The notes under the pieces are model-generated. The model did not search any database. It had not been told where the DNA came from and saw only the letters and a list, made by a program, of their open reading frames with translations. A program made the translations under genes and the position numbers. Below, piece by piece: positions 1-9,802 of a DNA stretch of 52,887 bases (position 1 is its first letter; every line of letters starts with the position of its first letter). The stretch is from an uncultured Clostridia bacterium (GTDB lineage Bacteria > Bacillota > Clostridia > TANB77 > CAG-508): contig CANQYZ010000013.1 in assembly GCA_947628215.1 (NCBI GenBank), positions 1-52,887 on the forward strand, written 5' to 3'.

Positions 1-592
1 GCCTTATTTTTTAGACAACAAACTATATTACTTTAAAATAAAAACGGCTTAAAATCGATTCTCGTGCGTCGTTTTTTTAGCCATTTTTAGAGTTTTTTAT
101 AAATTGCTGAAAATCCAGTATTTTTATGATATTTTTTATATTATCATAATAAAATGATATTTAGAATTATAATTTAAGTAATGTAACTTGTTTAAGAAAA
201 TATAAAAACGTCTTAAAAGCGATTTTAAGACACTAAAAAACTATAATCTAATTAAGATTATAGACATATTTAAAAAACATATAATTATAATGTATAAATT
301 TTAAAATTTATCTTAAACTTATAAAAAATTTCCCAAAATAACAAATGTTCGGTTTTTTATAAAATTATATAAACAAATTTGAATCAAATATTTTAAATTT
401 TTATAAATTTATTTTTTAATTTTATAATTATATTTATTTATATTTTATTAATTAAATTAAATATTAATTTTTATAATCAGAGTTTAAGAATTTTAAAAAA
501 TATATTTTTTATATTTAAAATATTTAAATAGGCCCCTCTCTCCTACCTCTAATGATTTTTTAGTTTTTTGATTTTATATTAATTCATTTATC
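1..592. other. AT-rich non-coding stretch
   Basis: I see no open reading frame with a ribosome binding site here. The sequence is almost all A and T. It holds a perfect hairpin at 210-231, a terminator-like patch near 40-75 (a GC-containing segment followed by a T run), and a C/T-rich tract at 532-552. Read on the minus strand that tract is a run of G and A resembling a strong Shine-Dalgarno sequence, but no coding frame follows it. Confidence 0.6.
210..231. other. Perfect hairpin in the left non-coding stretch
   Basis: A 9-bp perfect stem (GTCTTAAAA with its complement) closes a GCGA tetraloop and is followed by CTAAAAAAC. There is no long T run on either side, so it may be a processing signal or weak terminator, not a strong intrinsic terminator. 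Confidence 0.4.
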
Positions 593-1102
593 TTACTTAT
601 ATTCTATCTTTTTATTTCCTTTAAATTTATAAAGTTCTAATATTATATTTTCTTTTTTTAAAATTTTACATATTTCAAAAAATAAATTTAAAACTATTCT
701 CTCTTGTCTTAGATTATCACCATATTCATCTAGATACTCTTTTCTAATAGTATGACCATCATCTATTGAATCATCAATGTTCCAAGCAATAATTTTTCTA
801 TTCTTTTTTTCTGTTGAAAACCAAAATGTTTGGCCACTTCCATCAAGAGATCCATTATTAAGTGATGAATTTATATCAAAAATTTCCTGATTCTTTTTTA
901 TGACTTCTTTAATTTCATCAATACATCTTAGTGGTAAAGAATATAATTTGTATTCAAGTATTTCATTATTAAAATTTTCTTTTGTATAAGATAAATTTAG
1001 TTCACTGCTATCAGTTATTTTTACTTCAAAACTATTTGTATCTCCTCCAAGAAAATTACAAGATGCAAATTCTTTATATTCAAATATACTATATTTATAC
1101 AT
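593..1102 (-). CDS. Unrecognised protein, 169 aa
   Basis: I do not recognise the family. The ATG at 1102 is preferred over the one two codons upstream because the AGGAGG ribosome binding site lies 8 nt before it, while the upstream ATG is only 2 nt away. The protein has no signal peptide or membrane segment. The middle has a GSGQTFWFSTE stretch, and the C-terminal half is charged and probably helical. It lies about 30 nt downstream of the gene at 1134-1913 on the same strand, so the two are likely cotranscribed and may work together. It has no in-frame CGG. Confidence 0.7.
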   Translation of the reverse strand: MYKYSIFEYKEFASCNFLGGDTNSFEVKITDSSELNLSYTKENFNNEILEYKLYSLPLRCIDEIKEVIKKNQEIFDINSSLNNGSLDGSGQTFWFSTEKKNRKIIAWNIDDSIDDGHTIRKEYLDEYGDNLRQERIVLNLFFEICKILKKENIILELYKFKGNKKIEYK

Positions 1103-1133
1103 TATCATACCCTCCTATAAAAAATATTAATTT

Positions 1134-1913
1134 TTATATTACATCAATAAAATCTTCTGGACACATTGCTAATTTTTTTCTCGCATCATTATTGTTCAAT
1201 ATGGAATTTTTAAGCTTTTCAGTATCAATATTACCATGTACATAAACATAATCTATTATCGTTTCATTAGTATTAATTTCATTTAAAATTTCTGTTTTTA
1301 AATTTTCATAAATATTTGGATTATTTTTTAGATAGTCTTTTATACAATTAATAATATGACTTTTTTCTTCTTCTTTTTTTTCTTTACTTTGCTTCTTTTT
1401 TTTTCCAACTTTTATACCGTATTGTCCATTAACATTATTTTTCAGGTTGTCTAAAAATTTTTTACAATTTGATGAAAGTTTATTTGGAATTGGAGAATTT
1501 TTATTATAACACGCATTGTAAATAAAGTTTTCAAGTGAATCTGGTGTTAATATTTCCAATTTCGTTTCATCTGAAAAATAAGGTAAAAAATCATTAATGC
1601 TACAACCAAATATCTCAAAAAAAGTCTTTGTATCTGTATCTAAGAATTCAATTAATTTATCTATCATAACATCTGGTGGCAAAACTCCACTTAAATGTGA
1701 ATGTAAGTCAGTCTTCAAAAATCCTTTTTTTGATTCTGTAGGTGTATCTTGACTTTCAGTTTTTCCTGCATTATTAGATGCACCTTGGTTACCTGTTTTT
1801 TCTTCATTACCAGATGCATTTGAGTTATTAGATTTTTTCACATCATCAAATGATTCTATATCATTATTGTTGCTGTTACTATTTGCTTCAAGTCCCTCGT
1901 CAGCAATATCCAT
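1134..1913 (-). CDS. Low-complexity protein with adenosine-deaminase-like HxH motif
   Basis: This 259-residue protein starts with about 60 residues rich in Asn, Ser, Glu and Gly. It then has KTDLHSHLSGVLPPDVMIDK, which resembles the N-terminal metal-binding HxH motif of the adenosine/AMP deaminase family. The later deaminase motifs (second metal His, HAGE, and the C-terminal Asp pair) are not visible, and the rest is Lys/Asn-rich. A working deaminase is usually about 330 residues, so this may be a truncated or repurposed family member. AAGGAG lies 8 nt upstream of the ATG. Paired with the gene at 593-1102. Function is uncertain. Confidence 0.6.
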   Translation of the reverse strand: MDIADEGLEANSNSNNNDIESFDDVKKSNNSNASGNEEKTGNQGASNNAGKTESQDTPTESKKGFLKTDLHSHLSGVLPPDVMIDKLIEFLDTDTKTFFEIFGCSINDFLPYFSDETKLEILTPDSLENFIYNACYNKNSPIPNKLSSNCKKFLDNLKNNVNGQYGIKVGKKKKQSKEKKEEEKSHIINCIKDYLKNNPNIYENLKTEILNEINTNETIIDYVYVHGNIDTEKLKNSILNNNDARKKLAMCPEDFIDVI

Positions 1914-2023
1914 GCGCTAAACTCCTTATTTGTTTTATTTATAACATTATAATTTTATCATATAAGCTTAAGCTTTTCTACTTTTATCACCTTTTTTATC
2001 TTTCTTGTATAGTTTTAAAAAAA

Positions 2024-2052
2024 GGCACAAACAATTAAATCTAGTTTGTGTC
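2024..2052 (-). terminator. Intrinsic terminator after the gene at 2070-3218
   Basis: The 9-bp stem GACACAAAC/GTTTGTGCC has one mismatch. On the minus strand it is followed by a run of seven T. Confidence 0.75.
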
Positions 2053-2069
2053 TTCCATAATATTTTTAA

Positions 2070-3218
2070 TTATTTAACATCGTCATATCTTTTATTTAAT
2101 ATAAATATACCAACTACTATTGAGACAGAAATTAGTATAAATGTGCCAATAGTAATTGCTCCTGCGAAAGGTAAATCACTTGGTGATGATGTGTTATCTA
2201 CTTCATCATCAGAAAATTGCATATCTCCAAATGCAAAATGGCATAATGCTTCATTATTTTCTTCATAAATTTGAGCATCAGATAATGGATAATATTTTCC
2301 ATTTTCATCATCTAATTCATAATACGCACAATAATATGCACCTTTTTCAAGTTTAACATTATCTATTGGATTAAAATTTGTTTGTGACATATCTATAGTA
2401 CCACTTGCAACAGCAGTTCCATTTTTGGCATATGTTAAAAGTTCTTTAAATGCTTGTCCTTCATTTGTTTTAAATTTCTTAAGTAAGTTTTTATCAGTTA
2501 CTTTTGAAATCTTATATTTTATTTTTCTATTATATTCTGAAGTACTATAAACTTTTATAAAAGGTGAACATTGACCTTTTGTCATCATAAATACATCTAT
2601 TCTACTTCCTATTGGTGGAAGTTCTGGTCTTACTACTTTACCACTTAATAACACTTTTTTTACTTGTTGATTTGAAACATAAGTTGTTTCTTCTAATATG
2701 TAATAATAATCCTTGTTAAGTGACATAAATTTACTACTAAGATTAAACCTATATTTGTTTTCTCCTTTTAATTCATTAACTGATATTTTATCATCATAAT
2801 TTTCTGTTGTAAGTATGCTTTGATCAGAACCAATGTATAAGTAGCAATAATTACCCTCTACTTTTTGAAAACCAGAAATATACATTACAAGTGTAGATTC
2901 ATCAAAAGCAAAAGTAACTTCAGCATTAGTAAAATCAGAAAACTTTGCATCACTATTTTCTGAAGGGCTTGGAGTTTCTTCGCCATTTTTATTATCCATG
3001 TTTGAATCTGTATAAGGCTCTGTTTCTATTTTAGAAGCTTGTGTTTGACTACTTTCTAACTTTTCTCTTAGCTTCTTTTCTAACTCTTTGTTATATTCTA
3101 TAAGATCTTCGCTTGTTTTATTTGTATTAATAGTTGTTGCAAATGATAATGTTGTTAAATTAATTACCATTATTAAAACAATTCCTACAAAAATAAATTT
3201 TTTTATCTTCCCTTTCAT
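2070..3218 (-). CDS. Secreted, membrane-anchored surface protein
   Basis: The 382-residue protein begins with a typical signal peptide (MKGKIKK, a hydrophobic core, then a cleavage region near TLSFA). It ends with a hydrophobic segment of about 22 residues and a short basic tail (NKRYDDVK), the layout of a single-pass surface protein. Residues about 40-100 are low-complexity Ser/Glu/Pro. The region in between looks like beta-rich extracellular domains, with nothing I can name. No LPXTG-type motif is obvious before the C-terminal segment. The ribosome binding site is AAGGAG, 10 nt upstream. The role is probably at the cell surface. Confidence 0.75.
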   Translation of the reverse strand: MKGKIKKFIFVGIVLIMVINLTTLSFATTINTNKTSEDLIEYNKELEKKLREKLESSQTQASKIETEPYTDSNMDNKNGEETPSPSENSDAKFSDFTNAEVTFAFDESTLVMYISGFQKVEGNYCYLYIGSDQSILTTENYDDKISVNELKGENKYRFNLSSKFMSLNKDYYYILEETTYVSNQQVKKVLLSGKVVRPELPPIGSRIDVFMMTKGQCSPFIKVYSTSEYNRKIKYKISKVTDKNLLKKFKTNEGQAFKELLTYAKNGTAVASGTIDMSQTNFNPIDNVKLEKGAYYCAYYELDDENGKYYPLSDAQIYEENNEALCHFAFGDMQFSDDEVDNTSSPSDLPFAGAITIGTFILISVSIVVGIFILNKRYDDVK

Positions 3219-3343
3219 TTTATCTTTTGCTCCTTAAAAAACAATCTTTTCAATAATATAATTATATTTTTAAGAAAATATATAGTCAACAGATTTACCA
3301 TCTTGTATAAATATTGTAATTAAAAAGTAATTTTAAGCTAAAA

Positions 3344-3374
3344 AATATTCTGAAAAATAGATTTTCAGAATATT
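3344..3374. terminator. Bidirectional hairpin terminator
   Basis: A perfect 13-bp AT-rich stem (AATATTCTGAAAA with its complement) with a 5-nt loop, flanked by A/T runs, just past the stop of the gene at 3386-3859. Confidence 0.7.
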
Positions 3375-3385
3375 TTAAAACTATT

Positions 3386-3859
3386 TTAATTTTTCTCATT
3401 TATATGAAGTAATTTAAAAATAAAATTTTTAAATTTTACAAAAAAGCTTTCTTTAGTTTTAATCAATTTATTATTTATAGTTTCTTCATTTTTAATTGGC
3501 TCTATTTCTTTATTTATATTATCTTCTGTTTTAAAAATATCATCTTTATTATATTTAATTCTTTTTTCTACTTCTTCTTTTCTTAAATTCAAATCTAGAA
3601 TTTCATTTATTTTAATTTTTTCCTCTTCTGTTGCAAAATAATCTAAATAAAGACTAACCAAAATCGCATTTGCTTCCCTTGAAATGTTTTGTTTATCATA
3701 ATCTAGCCTAGTATTAAATTTAAATTCATAATCATTATTTTTATTTTGTTTATAAAAATCAATCTTTTCTTCTGGAATCTTTGATAATTCTTCTTCAGAC
3801 AGATGATTTAAAATTTCAAGCACCTCTGTATAAGCATTTGCATATCTTTCACTAATCAT
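3386..3859 (-). CDS. Unrecognised small acidic/basic protein, 157 aa
   Basis: A soluble, helix-rich protein starting MISERYANAYTEVLEIL. The first 90 residues (HLSEEELSKIPEEKI, then LYLDYFATEEEKIKINEIL) resemble hypothetical proteins common in gut Clostridia. The last 60 residues are Lys/Glu/Asn-rich and end in an amphipathic KFKNFIFKLLHI segment. I do not know its function. It lies 37 nt downstream of comB on the same strand and ends at a strong hairpin. It has no in-frame CGG. Confidence 0.75.
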   Translation of the reverse strand: MISERYANAYTEVLEILNHLSEEELSKIPEEKIDFYKQNKNNDYEFKFNTRLDYDKQNISREANAILVSLYLDYFATEEEKIKINEILDLNLRKEEVEKRIKYNKDDIFKTEDNINKEIEPIKNEETINNKLIKTKESFFVKFKNFIFKLLHINEKN

Positions 3860-3896
3860 TTTTTATACCTCTTTATTATTTTTTCTTTTATTAATA

Positions 3897-4582
3897 TTAG
3901 TTTATTTTTGTTATTAAAGTATAACCCTCTTCTAATTTTGTAGCTTTTAGTACAAAATTAAATTTATTTAATTCTAAGCATAAGTAAAAATCTTTTTCTG
4001 GAAAAATCTCTTGCAAATCTTTATCAAAAAATTTAGCACCAGTTGTTAATTTAAGATTTTCACATTCTTTATATATATAAGAAGTATCTATTCCGCAATA
4101 ATAAATCTTTTAAGTATCTAGCACATAATTCATCTTCATCAGCTGCTTTTTCATTTTTTCTTGCCATACTTACGATTGATACATCATTAATACCACTTTT
4201 TATAATATATTTAACAATTGCTTTAGCATTTACTAAATTACCACAGATTATTTCTTTAGCATTTTTTGCTTTTGATATTCCTAAAGTACCGCAGCTTGTT
4301 GTATGAAGAATAGTTTTATTTGAAAAATTAATATTTTCTATTTGAGAAGGTGAATTTCCGAAAGTCAAAATCAGAAATCTTTATACCTCTTCTCTCTCCT
4401 ATCAAGATTGTATCTGGATGCTTTTCTTTATATTTATATGCTAAACTTAATTTTCCTACTGTAATTAATTTTATATTATCTTTTTGCATTATATAAGCTT
4501 CTACAGAAAATGCTCTAAATACATCTATTATTACAGCAATTCCAATTGCATCTTCTGGATCATGTACTATTTTAACATTCAT
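3897..4582 (-). CDS. comB: 2-phosphosulfolactate phosphatase family (ComB), two +1 shifts
   Basis: Read with +1 shifts at two CGG codons (4358-4360 and 4093-4095) this gives a 227-residue ComB-family protein. In the known family the enzyme removes phosphate from 2-phosphosulfolactate. The N-terminus has IAVIIDVFRAFS, then ISDFDFGNSP after the first shift and TTSCGTLGI. The second shift leads into a C-terminal segment with GAKFFDKDLQEIFPEKDF. Without the shifts the gene falls into three pieces, each in a different frame. There is no ComA or other coenzyme M gene nearby, so the substrate here may differ. Start ATG with AAGGA upstream. Confidence 0.85.
4093..4095 (-). other. CGG +1 frameshift site, comB second site
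   Basis: The context is TTG-CGG-A. Skipping C joins LKDLLL to GIDTSYIYK and opens 65 more codons up to the TAA at 3897. Without it the frame stops 8 codons later. Confidence 0.85.
4358..4360 (-). other. CGG +1 frameshift site, comB codon 75
   Basis: The context is TTT-CGG-A. Skipping C gives TTT GGA and joins SDFDF to GNSPSQ, recreating the DFGNSP motif of the family. Confidence 0.85.
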
Positions 4583-4666
4583 ATTTTATTCCTTATAATT
4601 ATAATTTTTATCTTATTTAATTATAATATTCAATATAAAAATTTTCAATTTAATTTATATATAAAA

Positions 4667-4700
4667 AATAACGACTAAAACATATATTTTAGCCGTTATT
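4667..4700 (-). terminator. Intrinsic terminator after the cohesin-protein gene
   Basis: A 14-bp stem with one mismatch, with AATAACG at the base. It is followed on the minus strand by a T run. Confidence 0.75.
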
Positions 4701-4721
4701 CTTTTTTATTTATGTTTTAAT

Positions 4722-5633
4722 TTATTTATCTTCTTTGTTTTCTTTCTTAGAATCTGATTCTTCAGATTTAAGCTGTTTCTTTATCTTTAAATTTACAAGT
4801 TTTAATCTTATAAATAGAAGTAATGCTATAGCTGCAACTACTAAAATAGTAATCTTAATATATGGATTAGATCCTAAATAAGGAATTTTACTACTAGAAG
4901 AAGGTTTCTTTTTGCTACTTCCAGAATCTTTGCTTGAACTTGAACTTCCTCCTGAATTTCCGCCGTTATTAGAACTATTATCTTTTTCATTATTGTTTTT
5001 ATCATTGTCTTTGTTATCATCTTTAGAGTCATTATCTTTATCAGAAGTATCTGAATCTTTTGAGTCATCTGGATTACTTGGATTATCCGGATTTGATGGA
5101 TTATCTTTGTTATCATCATCTCCAGAATCATCATCTTGAGGAGTACTAGATTTTGGGTTAATTGTTACTTCACTTGATTTTACTTCTTTTATATCATATT
5201 CTGCTCCATTTGATAATTCAAGTGATTTTAAACTTATAGATGTTTTAGTACTTTTAGATACATTCTTTGCAGTAAATGATATTTTTATAATATCTTCACT
5301 ATTTTTAGAATGATCCATTCTTGTTGTTACAAATCTATTTGTTTTTGAAGAAATTGTTGCATCATCCCATCCAGAAAGACCATCTGCAGCCGTATTTAAA
5401 GTTAATACATTTGAATCATAAGTTACATATGCTCCGAAAGCCATAAGCCCAGTATCAGCATTTAAACTTTTTAAAGAAACTACAAAGTCAACTGTATCCC
5501 CTACATTATATTCAGTTTTTGATGGTGCTATAGCAACTTCTGCTGAATTAATTGTATAAGCAGAAACTTTTATTGAAAACAACATTGATAGTGCTAGTAA
5601 CATAACACCTAATTTTAAAAATTTCTTTCTCAT
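4722..5633 (-). CDS. Membrane-anchored cohesin-domain surface protein
   Basis: The 303-residue protein starts with a signal peptide (MRKKFLKLGVMLLALSMLFS, cleavage near VSA). Residues about 30-155 form a cohesin-like domain, with EVAIAPSKTEYNVGDTVDF, GAYVTYDSNVLTL and ISFTAKNVS. A long Asp/Ser/Asn/Lys linker follows, then a transmembrane segment near 265-285 and a basic/acidic cytoplasmic tail. The start at 5633 is chosen because a GAGG site lies just upstream and the signal peptide begins there. It lies 10 nt after the large dockerin-bearing gene, so the two are cotranscribed. The cohesin may hold the partner's dockerin at the membrane. Confidence 0.82.
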   Translation of the reverse strand: MRKKFLKLGVMLLALSMLFSIKVSAYTINSAEVAIAPSKTEYNVGDTVDFVVSLKSLNADTGLMAFGAYVTYDSNVLTLNTAADGLSGWDDATISSKTNRFVTTRMDHSKNSEDIIKISFTAKNVSKSTKTSISLKSLELSNGAEYDIKEVKSSEVTINPKSSTPQDDDSGDDDNKDNPSNPDNPSNPDDSKDSDTSDKDNDSKDDNKDNDKNNNEKDNSSNNGGNSGGSSSSSKDSGSSKKKPSSSSKIPYLGSNPYIKITILVVAAIALLLFIRLKLVNLKIKKQLKSEESDSKKENKEDK

Positions 5634-5643
5634 TAATATTCCT

Positions 5644-8600
5644 CTAATCTTCCATTTCTTTATCGTTATATTCATAAATCATTAAAACTAAATCATTTAT
5701 ATCAGTTTGATTCATTTCCTCTTTATAAGTATCCATTTCTGTAGCAAGTAGATAAACTCCATCAAGTTTATTCTCGCCAATATAGTCTAATTTAAATAAA
5801 CTTATATCATTTACTTTTAGTTCACCATCACCATCAAGGTCAGCTCTAACTACAACTGTCCATTCGTGTTCACCAACTTTAATTATTGTTCCAGTTCCAA
5901 TTTTGTCTGCTTCTGATAATTCATGTAAATCTTCAGAACCATCTACTTTCTTAAAGAAGTTTATTGGTAGAACACTTCCAGATGAAAGTTTAGCTCTTAA
6001 AGATTCAACTGTTTCTCCAACTTCTACACCTTCTACTAATGTATCAGTAATTATAAAATTAGAACCTTCAGCATTATCTAGTTTTTCTTCTACAGGTGGT
6101 GTTTCTAATTTTTCAATTTTTACACTAGTTATAACATCATTTGCTTTTACATCTGCTGAATCTTTAATTCCAGTTCCAGCTTCTATATGTGAAAGCTTAA
6201 TTTCTTCTGTAGTATTTTCATTTTCTAGAACCATAAATTTAGCTTTAAATACTACATTACCTATTTGATCTTCATTTCCATCATCAGGAGAAGCTAATGC
6301 TTTCATAATATTATCTTCAATCTTATATGTTGCAACTATATTATGTCTTTCTCCGCTATCTTCTTTATTATATTGAACTTTCCATCCATCTCCTGCTACT
6401 ACTTCTTCACATTGTAATTTTTGTCTATCATATGAAAGTAAAGCTCCAAGTCCTTTGATTCCTTGTTTTCCTACAGATTTCATATCAGAAATCTTATATT
6501 CAACTTCAAATTCTTCTCCTTCATCAAGAACTCCATCTCCTAAAGCTTCTCCGTCTTTTTTTACTTCAGCTTCAAGAGTAAATGAAGCTTGAACTAATGG
6601 TTGAGCAACAAGTTCTAATCCTTGTTCTTTTTCTTCTTTCTTAATTTCTTCTGGTATAAATGCAACTTTAGCAACCATTGCACTACCTGCTTGATCTTTT
6701 AAGTCATCATATTTGATTGTATAAGTTATTTCGTTTGAACCAGCTACAGCTGATACTTTTTCAACGTCATCTCCATTAACGTCAACAACTTTTTCTCCAA
6801 TTACTATATCGTCTACTACATATCCATCAATTGGTTTAACAGTAATTGTAACTTGGTCTTTAGCTTTTTCACTAGCTTTTTCGTCAAATTTAACACTGTC
6901 AGCTAATTTACCATCTATATAAATGTCTCCACCTTCATTTGATTGGAAAATAACTGTTTTAGATGTATCTTCAACTTCTGCTCCTTGAATAGCAGCAATT
7001 GCAAATGGACTAAATGCATCACATTCAATAATTAATCCAAGTTCTGTTACCATACATGGAATCTCATTAACTCCTATGATTCTTCCTGAAGCATCTTTAG
7101 AATAGTGATAAGCCTTAAATGTAACACCAGCATCTTCTGGTCCATATCCATCAGGGAATCCAAGCATTATTCTAACTTTTTGACCATTTTGAATTTTTTG
7201 CATCTTACATAATGTTAATTTAATATTATATGTTTGAGTCTCTACTACTTCACCACCTGCAGTTAAATCATCATTATTTTCTAATAATTTATTCATTTCT
7301 TTTTCTTCAGATGGTTTTGTAGTCTCTGTAACTAAAGTCATTCTATGTTTTAATAGTTGAGATAAATCTCCACCTTCTTCGTCTGATAATTCCTCAAAGT
7401 TTGTTAAATCATTTAAGCTTGCATCATCCATAAGTTGTGGTTTACCATAAACGTTCCAATCAAATCCTTGTGATTTAAAAGCATATGCTGAACATTTATG
7501 TGCACAGAAATAACTTGCTGCCATAGGTCTCTTGTGAGATTTTTCTCCCATAAGTCCTAACATGTCTATTGTATAATATACTGAATCATCAGCATATAAA
7601 TTACTTGGTTTAAATTTAAATGTAATTGTTCTATCATTATCAAATTTAAAATCAGTTAATTCATAATTGTTATCTTGAGTGTTTGAAGAATTATCTATTG
7701 TAACATGTGCTTCAATAGTTTCATCTTCAATAGGAACTAATTTTTCATCATAAACTATTTTAACTTCATAAGGTCCTTCTTCTATAATCATTGTTGAATT
7801 TTGAACTGGTGAAGCAGATTCTATATATGGTGGTTTTACATATTCACCAGCTGGATTATGGATTTTATCAGATAATGCAACCATATCAGAAGATGTTCCA
7901 AAATAAGTTGTCATTTTTCTAATTTCATCCTTTTTAATTTCTGGATAATATTCAAGTGGTTTTTCTGTAGTTACACCAAATTGCATGTAATTACAGTTTG
8001 CATTATAGAAAGATACATATGAGTTTTTATTAGTTACTCCATCGCCATCTTTTACTTCTGATCCATCATCATAGAAATCATTTATTGCTCCATAAATATC
8101 TGGATTGATATAAGCAAAGTATCCATTATAATTCCAACCTTCTTCACCGAAGTTAAAAGGTTTTACATGTGTAGTTTGCTCTGGAATTTTATAAGACATC
8201 ATACTACTTAATAAATAGTATCCATGTTCTTTAGCTTTTTTATAACCCATTCTTTCTCCAGGGTCTTCAACACCATTTTCATTTAAATCTATGAAATAGC
8301 TAATTTTAATCTTCGCTGCTTTAATATCATCTTCAGAATCATAGCTGTCAGCATCTAATTCAACTCTTAAACCTGCAATTTCTGAAGCAAGCTCATATTT
8401 ATCACTAGATTTTTCAATTGCTGGATATTTAAATTCTTTATTTGAAGCAGACATAATTCCTGTAACTGTATGGTTAAGATTCATTATATCTTCACCAGCT
8501 AAGAAATATTGATAAGATACTTTTTCTTTCTCTTTTTCATCAAGTGAAGCATCAGTATCTTTTCTATCTGTGTTATCCCAAGTAGTATCAACTCCATACC

Positions 8601-9552
8601 ATTTATTATCTACTAGAACATAGTTCCACATGTGTTCTTCATATCTAGTACTTGATGTATAAGCACCATATACTAAAACGCAAGGAATATTAACTCTATC
8701 TAATATCATTTTGAAAGCTCTTGCGAAACCTTCACAAACTATTTCATGTTTTGGTCCAAAAGCACCATAAACAGTTCTAACATTCCATGGATCACCTTTT
8801 TCGCCTTCTGCTTTGTTGTGATCGATTTTGTAATTTTCTTCTATAATTGTTTCTTCTAATTTATAAGCATTTGCTCTAATAATAATGTCATGAGCTTTTT
8901 CTATCTTTTTAATAGTTTCATTTTCATCTGCTCCAGCTGTAACATCGTTTACTTCTTTTACTGCTTTATCTAATTCATTCTTAACAGCATCTATAGCAGT
9001 TTTTAAGTCTTCTACTTTAACTTTATTTTTATCATAATCCCAAAATGCTTTGTTTATATAAGTTTTAGATCTTCCATTTCCAAGGAATACTTTTAAACTA
9101 CCACCTTGGCTTAAAACTCTTAAAGTAATATAATCAGGATCTACAAAGAAAAGTCCTGCATGGTCTGCAAAATAAGCATCTCTTGCAGCTCCCATTGTAT
9201 TTAATAGGTCTTGATTTCCTTTAGTGTAGGCTTGTAATTTATTTTTTAAGCCTTCTGTAGTTAGTTTGTCTGTAACATCTTTAGAATCAACGCCAAATGT
9301 TGTTTCTGGTTTTGATAATTCAGTCTTTAACTTATTATAGTCACATCCAAAAAACATTTCATCAAAAATGTCGTAAAAAACTTTAGAATCATCATCTAGT
9401 TGATCATAAAAATATTTGTCTGCAACATTTTCGCTTTTAGCTTCTGGTCCTGCTGCAAATGTAACTTTAGGTGCTAAAATACTTAGGAAGCTAAATTGAG
9501 CTACCATTAATGTAAAAATTATCATTGCTGAAATTAATTTTTTAGATTTCAT
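5644..9552 (-). CDS. Secreted transglutaminase-like, cohesin and dockerin protein
   Basis: A 1302-residue exported protein with a signal peptide at residues 1-35. Around residues 255-330 there is a transglutaminase-like core with CEGFARAFKMIL (Cys), EEHMWNYV (His) and YGVDTTWDN (Asp), a plausible Cys-His-Asp triad. Later come beta-rich domains, a cohesin-like domain starting near FTLEAEVKKDG, and a C-terminal dockerin-like region. The dockerin has one good calcium loop, DLDGDGELKVNDISLFK, and a degenerate second repeat. The start at 9552 has GGGGAGG upstream. This is the longest gene in the window. It has no in-frame CGG in 1302 codons, although several out-of-frame CGGs are present. Confidence 0.85.
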   Translation of the reverse strand: MKSKKLISAMIIFTLMVAQFSFLSILAPKVTFAAGPEAKSENVADKYFYDQLDDDSKVFYDIFDEMFFGCDYNKLKTELSKPETTFGVDSKDVTDKLTTEGLKNKLQAYTKGNQDLLNTMGAARDAYFADHAGLFFVDPDYITLRVLSQGGSLKVFLGNGRSKTYINKAFWDYDKNKVKVEDLKTAIDAVKNELDKAVKEVNDVTAGADENETIKKIEKAHDIIIRANAYKLEETIIEENYKIDHNKAEGEKGDPWNVRTVYGAFGPKHEIVCEGFARAFKMILDRVNIPCVLVYGAYTSSTRYEEHMWNYVLVDNKWYGVDTTWDNTDRKDTDASLDEKEKEKVSYQYFLAGEDIMNLNHTVTGIMSASNKEFKYPAIEKSSDKYELASEIAGLRVELDADSYDSEDDIKAAKIKISYFIDLNENGVEDPGERMGYKKAKEHGYYLLSSMMSYKIPEQTTHVKPFNFGEEGWNYNGYFAYINPDIYGAINDFYDDGSEVKDGDGVTNKNSYVSFYNANCNYMQFGVTTEKPLEYYPEIKKDEIRKMTTYFGTSSDMVALSDKIHNPAGEYVKPPYIESASPVQNSTMIIEEGPYEVKIVYDEKLVPIEDETIEAHVTIDNSSNTQDNNYELTDFKFDNDRTITFKFKPSNLYADDSVYYTIDMLGLMGEKSHKRPMAASYFCAHKCSAYAFKSQGFDWNVYGKPQLMDDASLNDLTNFEELSDEEGGDLSQLLKHRMTLVTETTKPSEEKEMNKLLENNDDLTAGGEVVETQTYNIKLTLCKMQKIQNGQKVRIMLGFPDGYGPEDAGVTFKAYHYSKDASGRIIGVNEIPCMVTELGLIIECDAFSPFAIAAIQGAEVEDTSKTVIFQSNEGGDIYIDGKLADSVKFDEKASEKAKDQVTITVKPIDGYVVDDIVIGEKVVDVNGDDVEKVSAVAGSNEITYTIKYDDLKDQAGSAMVAKVAFIPEEIKKEEKEQGLELVAQPLVQASFTLEAEVKKDGEALGDGVLDEGEEFEVEYKISDMKSVGKQGIKGLGALLSYDRQKLQCEEVVAGDGWKVQYNKEDSGERHNIVATYKIEDNIMKALASPDDGNEDQIGNVVFKAKFMVLENENTTEEIKLSHIEAGTGIKDSADVKANDVITSVKIEKLETPPVEEKLDNAEGSNFIITDTLVEGVEVGETVESLRAKLSSGSVLPINFFKKVDGSEDLHELSEADKIGTGTIIKVGEHEWTVVVRADLDGDGELKVNDISLFKLDYIGENKLDGVYLLATEMDTYKEEMNQTDINDLVLMIYEYNDKEMED

Positions 9553-9722
9553 AAATACCTCCCCATTAATCTCTATATATTTATTTTTATTTAAAAGTTT
9601 AGTCGCATAAATTATAGCATAATTGCCGTAATTTAGCAATAAAAATTAGTAAAATTTAATAAAGTTTAAGCATATTTAAAAAAGGCTTTATAAAGCTTGT
9701 TTTGAGATTTTAAAATTTCCTG

Positions 9723-9751
9723 TTTACATAATAATTATGATATGATATAAT
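9723..9751 (+). promoter_or_regulatory. Promoter of the gene at 9803
   Basis: The -35 is TTTACA (9723-9728) and the -10 is TATAAT (9746-9751), with a 17-bp spacer. It reads away from the divergent surface-protein gene. Confidence 0.7.
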
Positions 9752-9802
9752 AGTTTTTAGTGTTTAAAAAGTTTTTATAATATACAAGGAGAAAATTTAT
9801 TT

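Noticed and set aside
1..592. Replication origin or CRISPR leader in the AT-rich left end
   Set aside because: I found no DnaA-box cluster and no regularly spaced repeats; only isolated hairpins are present.
4874..5139. Long frames opposite or beside the Asp/Ser linker of the cohesin protein
   Set aside because: They are low-complexity shadows of the repetitive linker and have no start signals.
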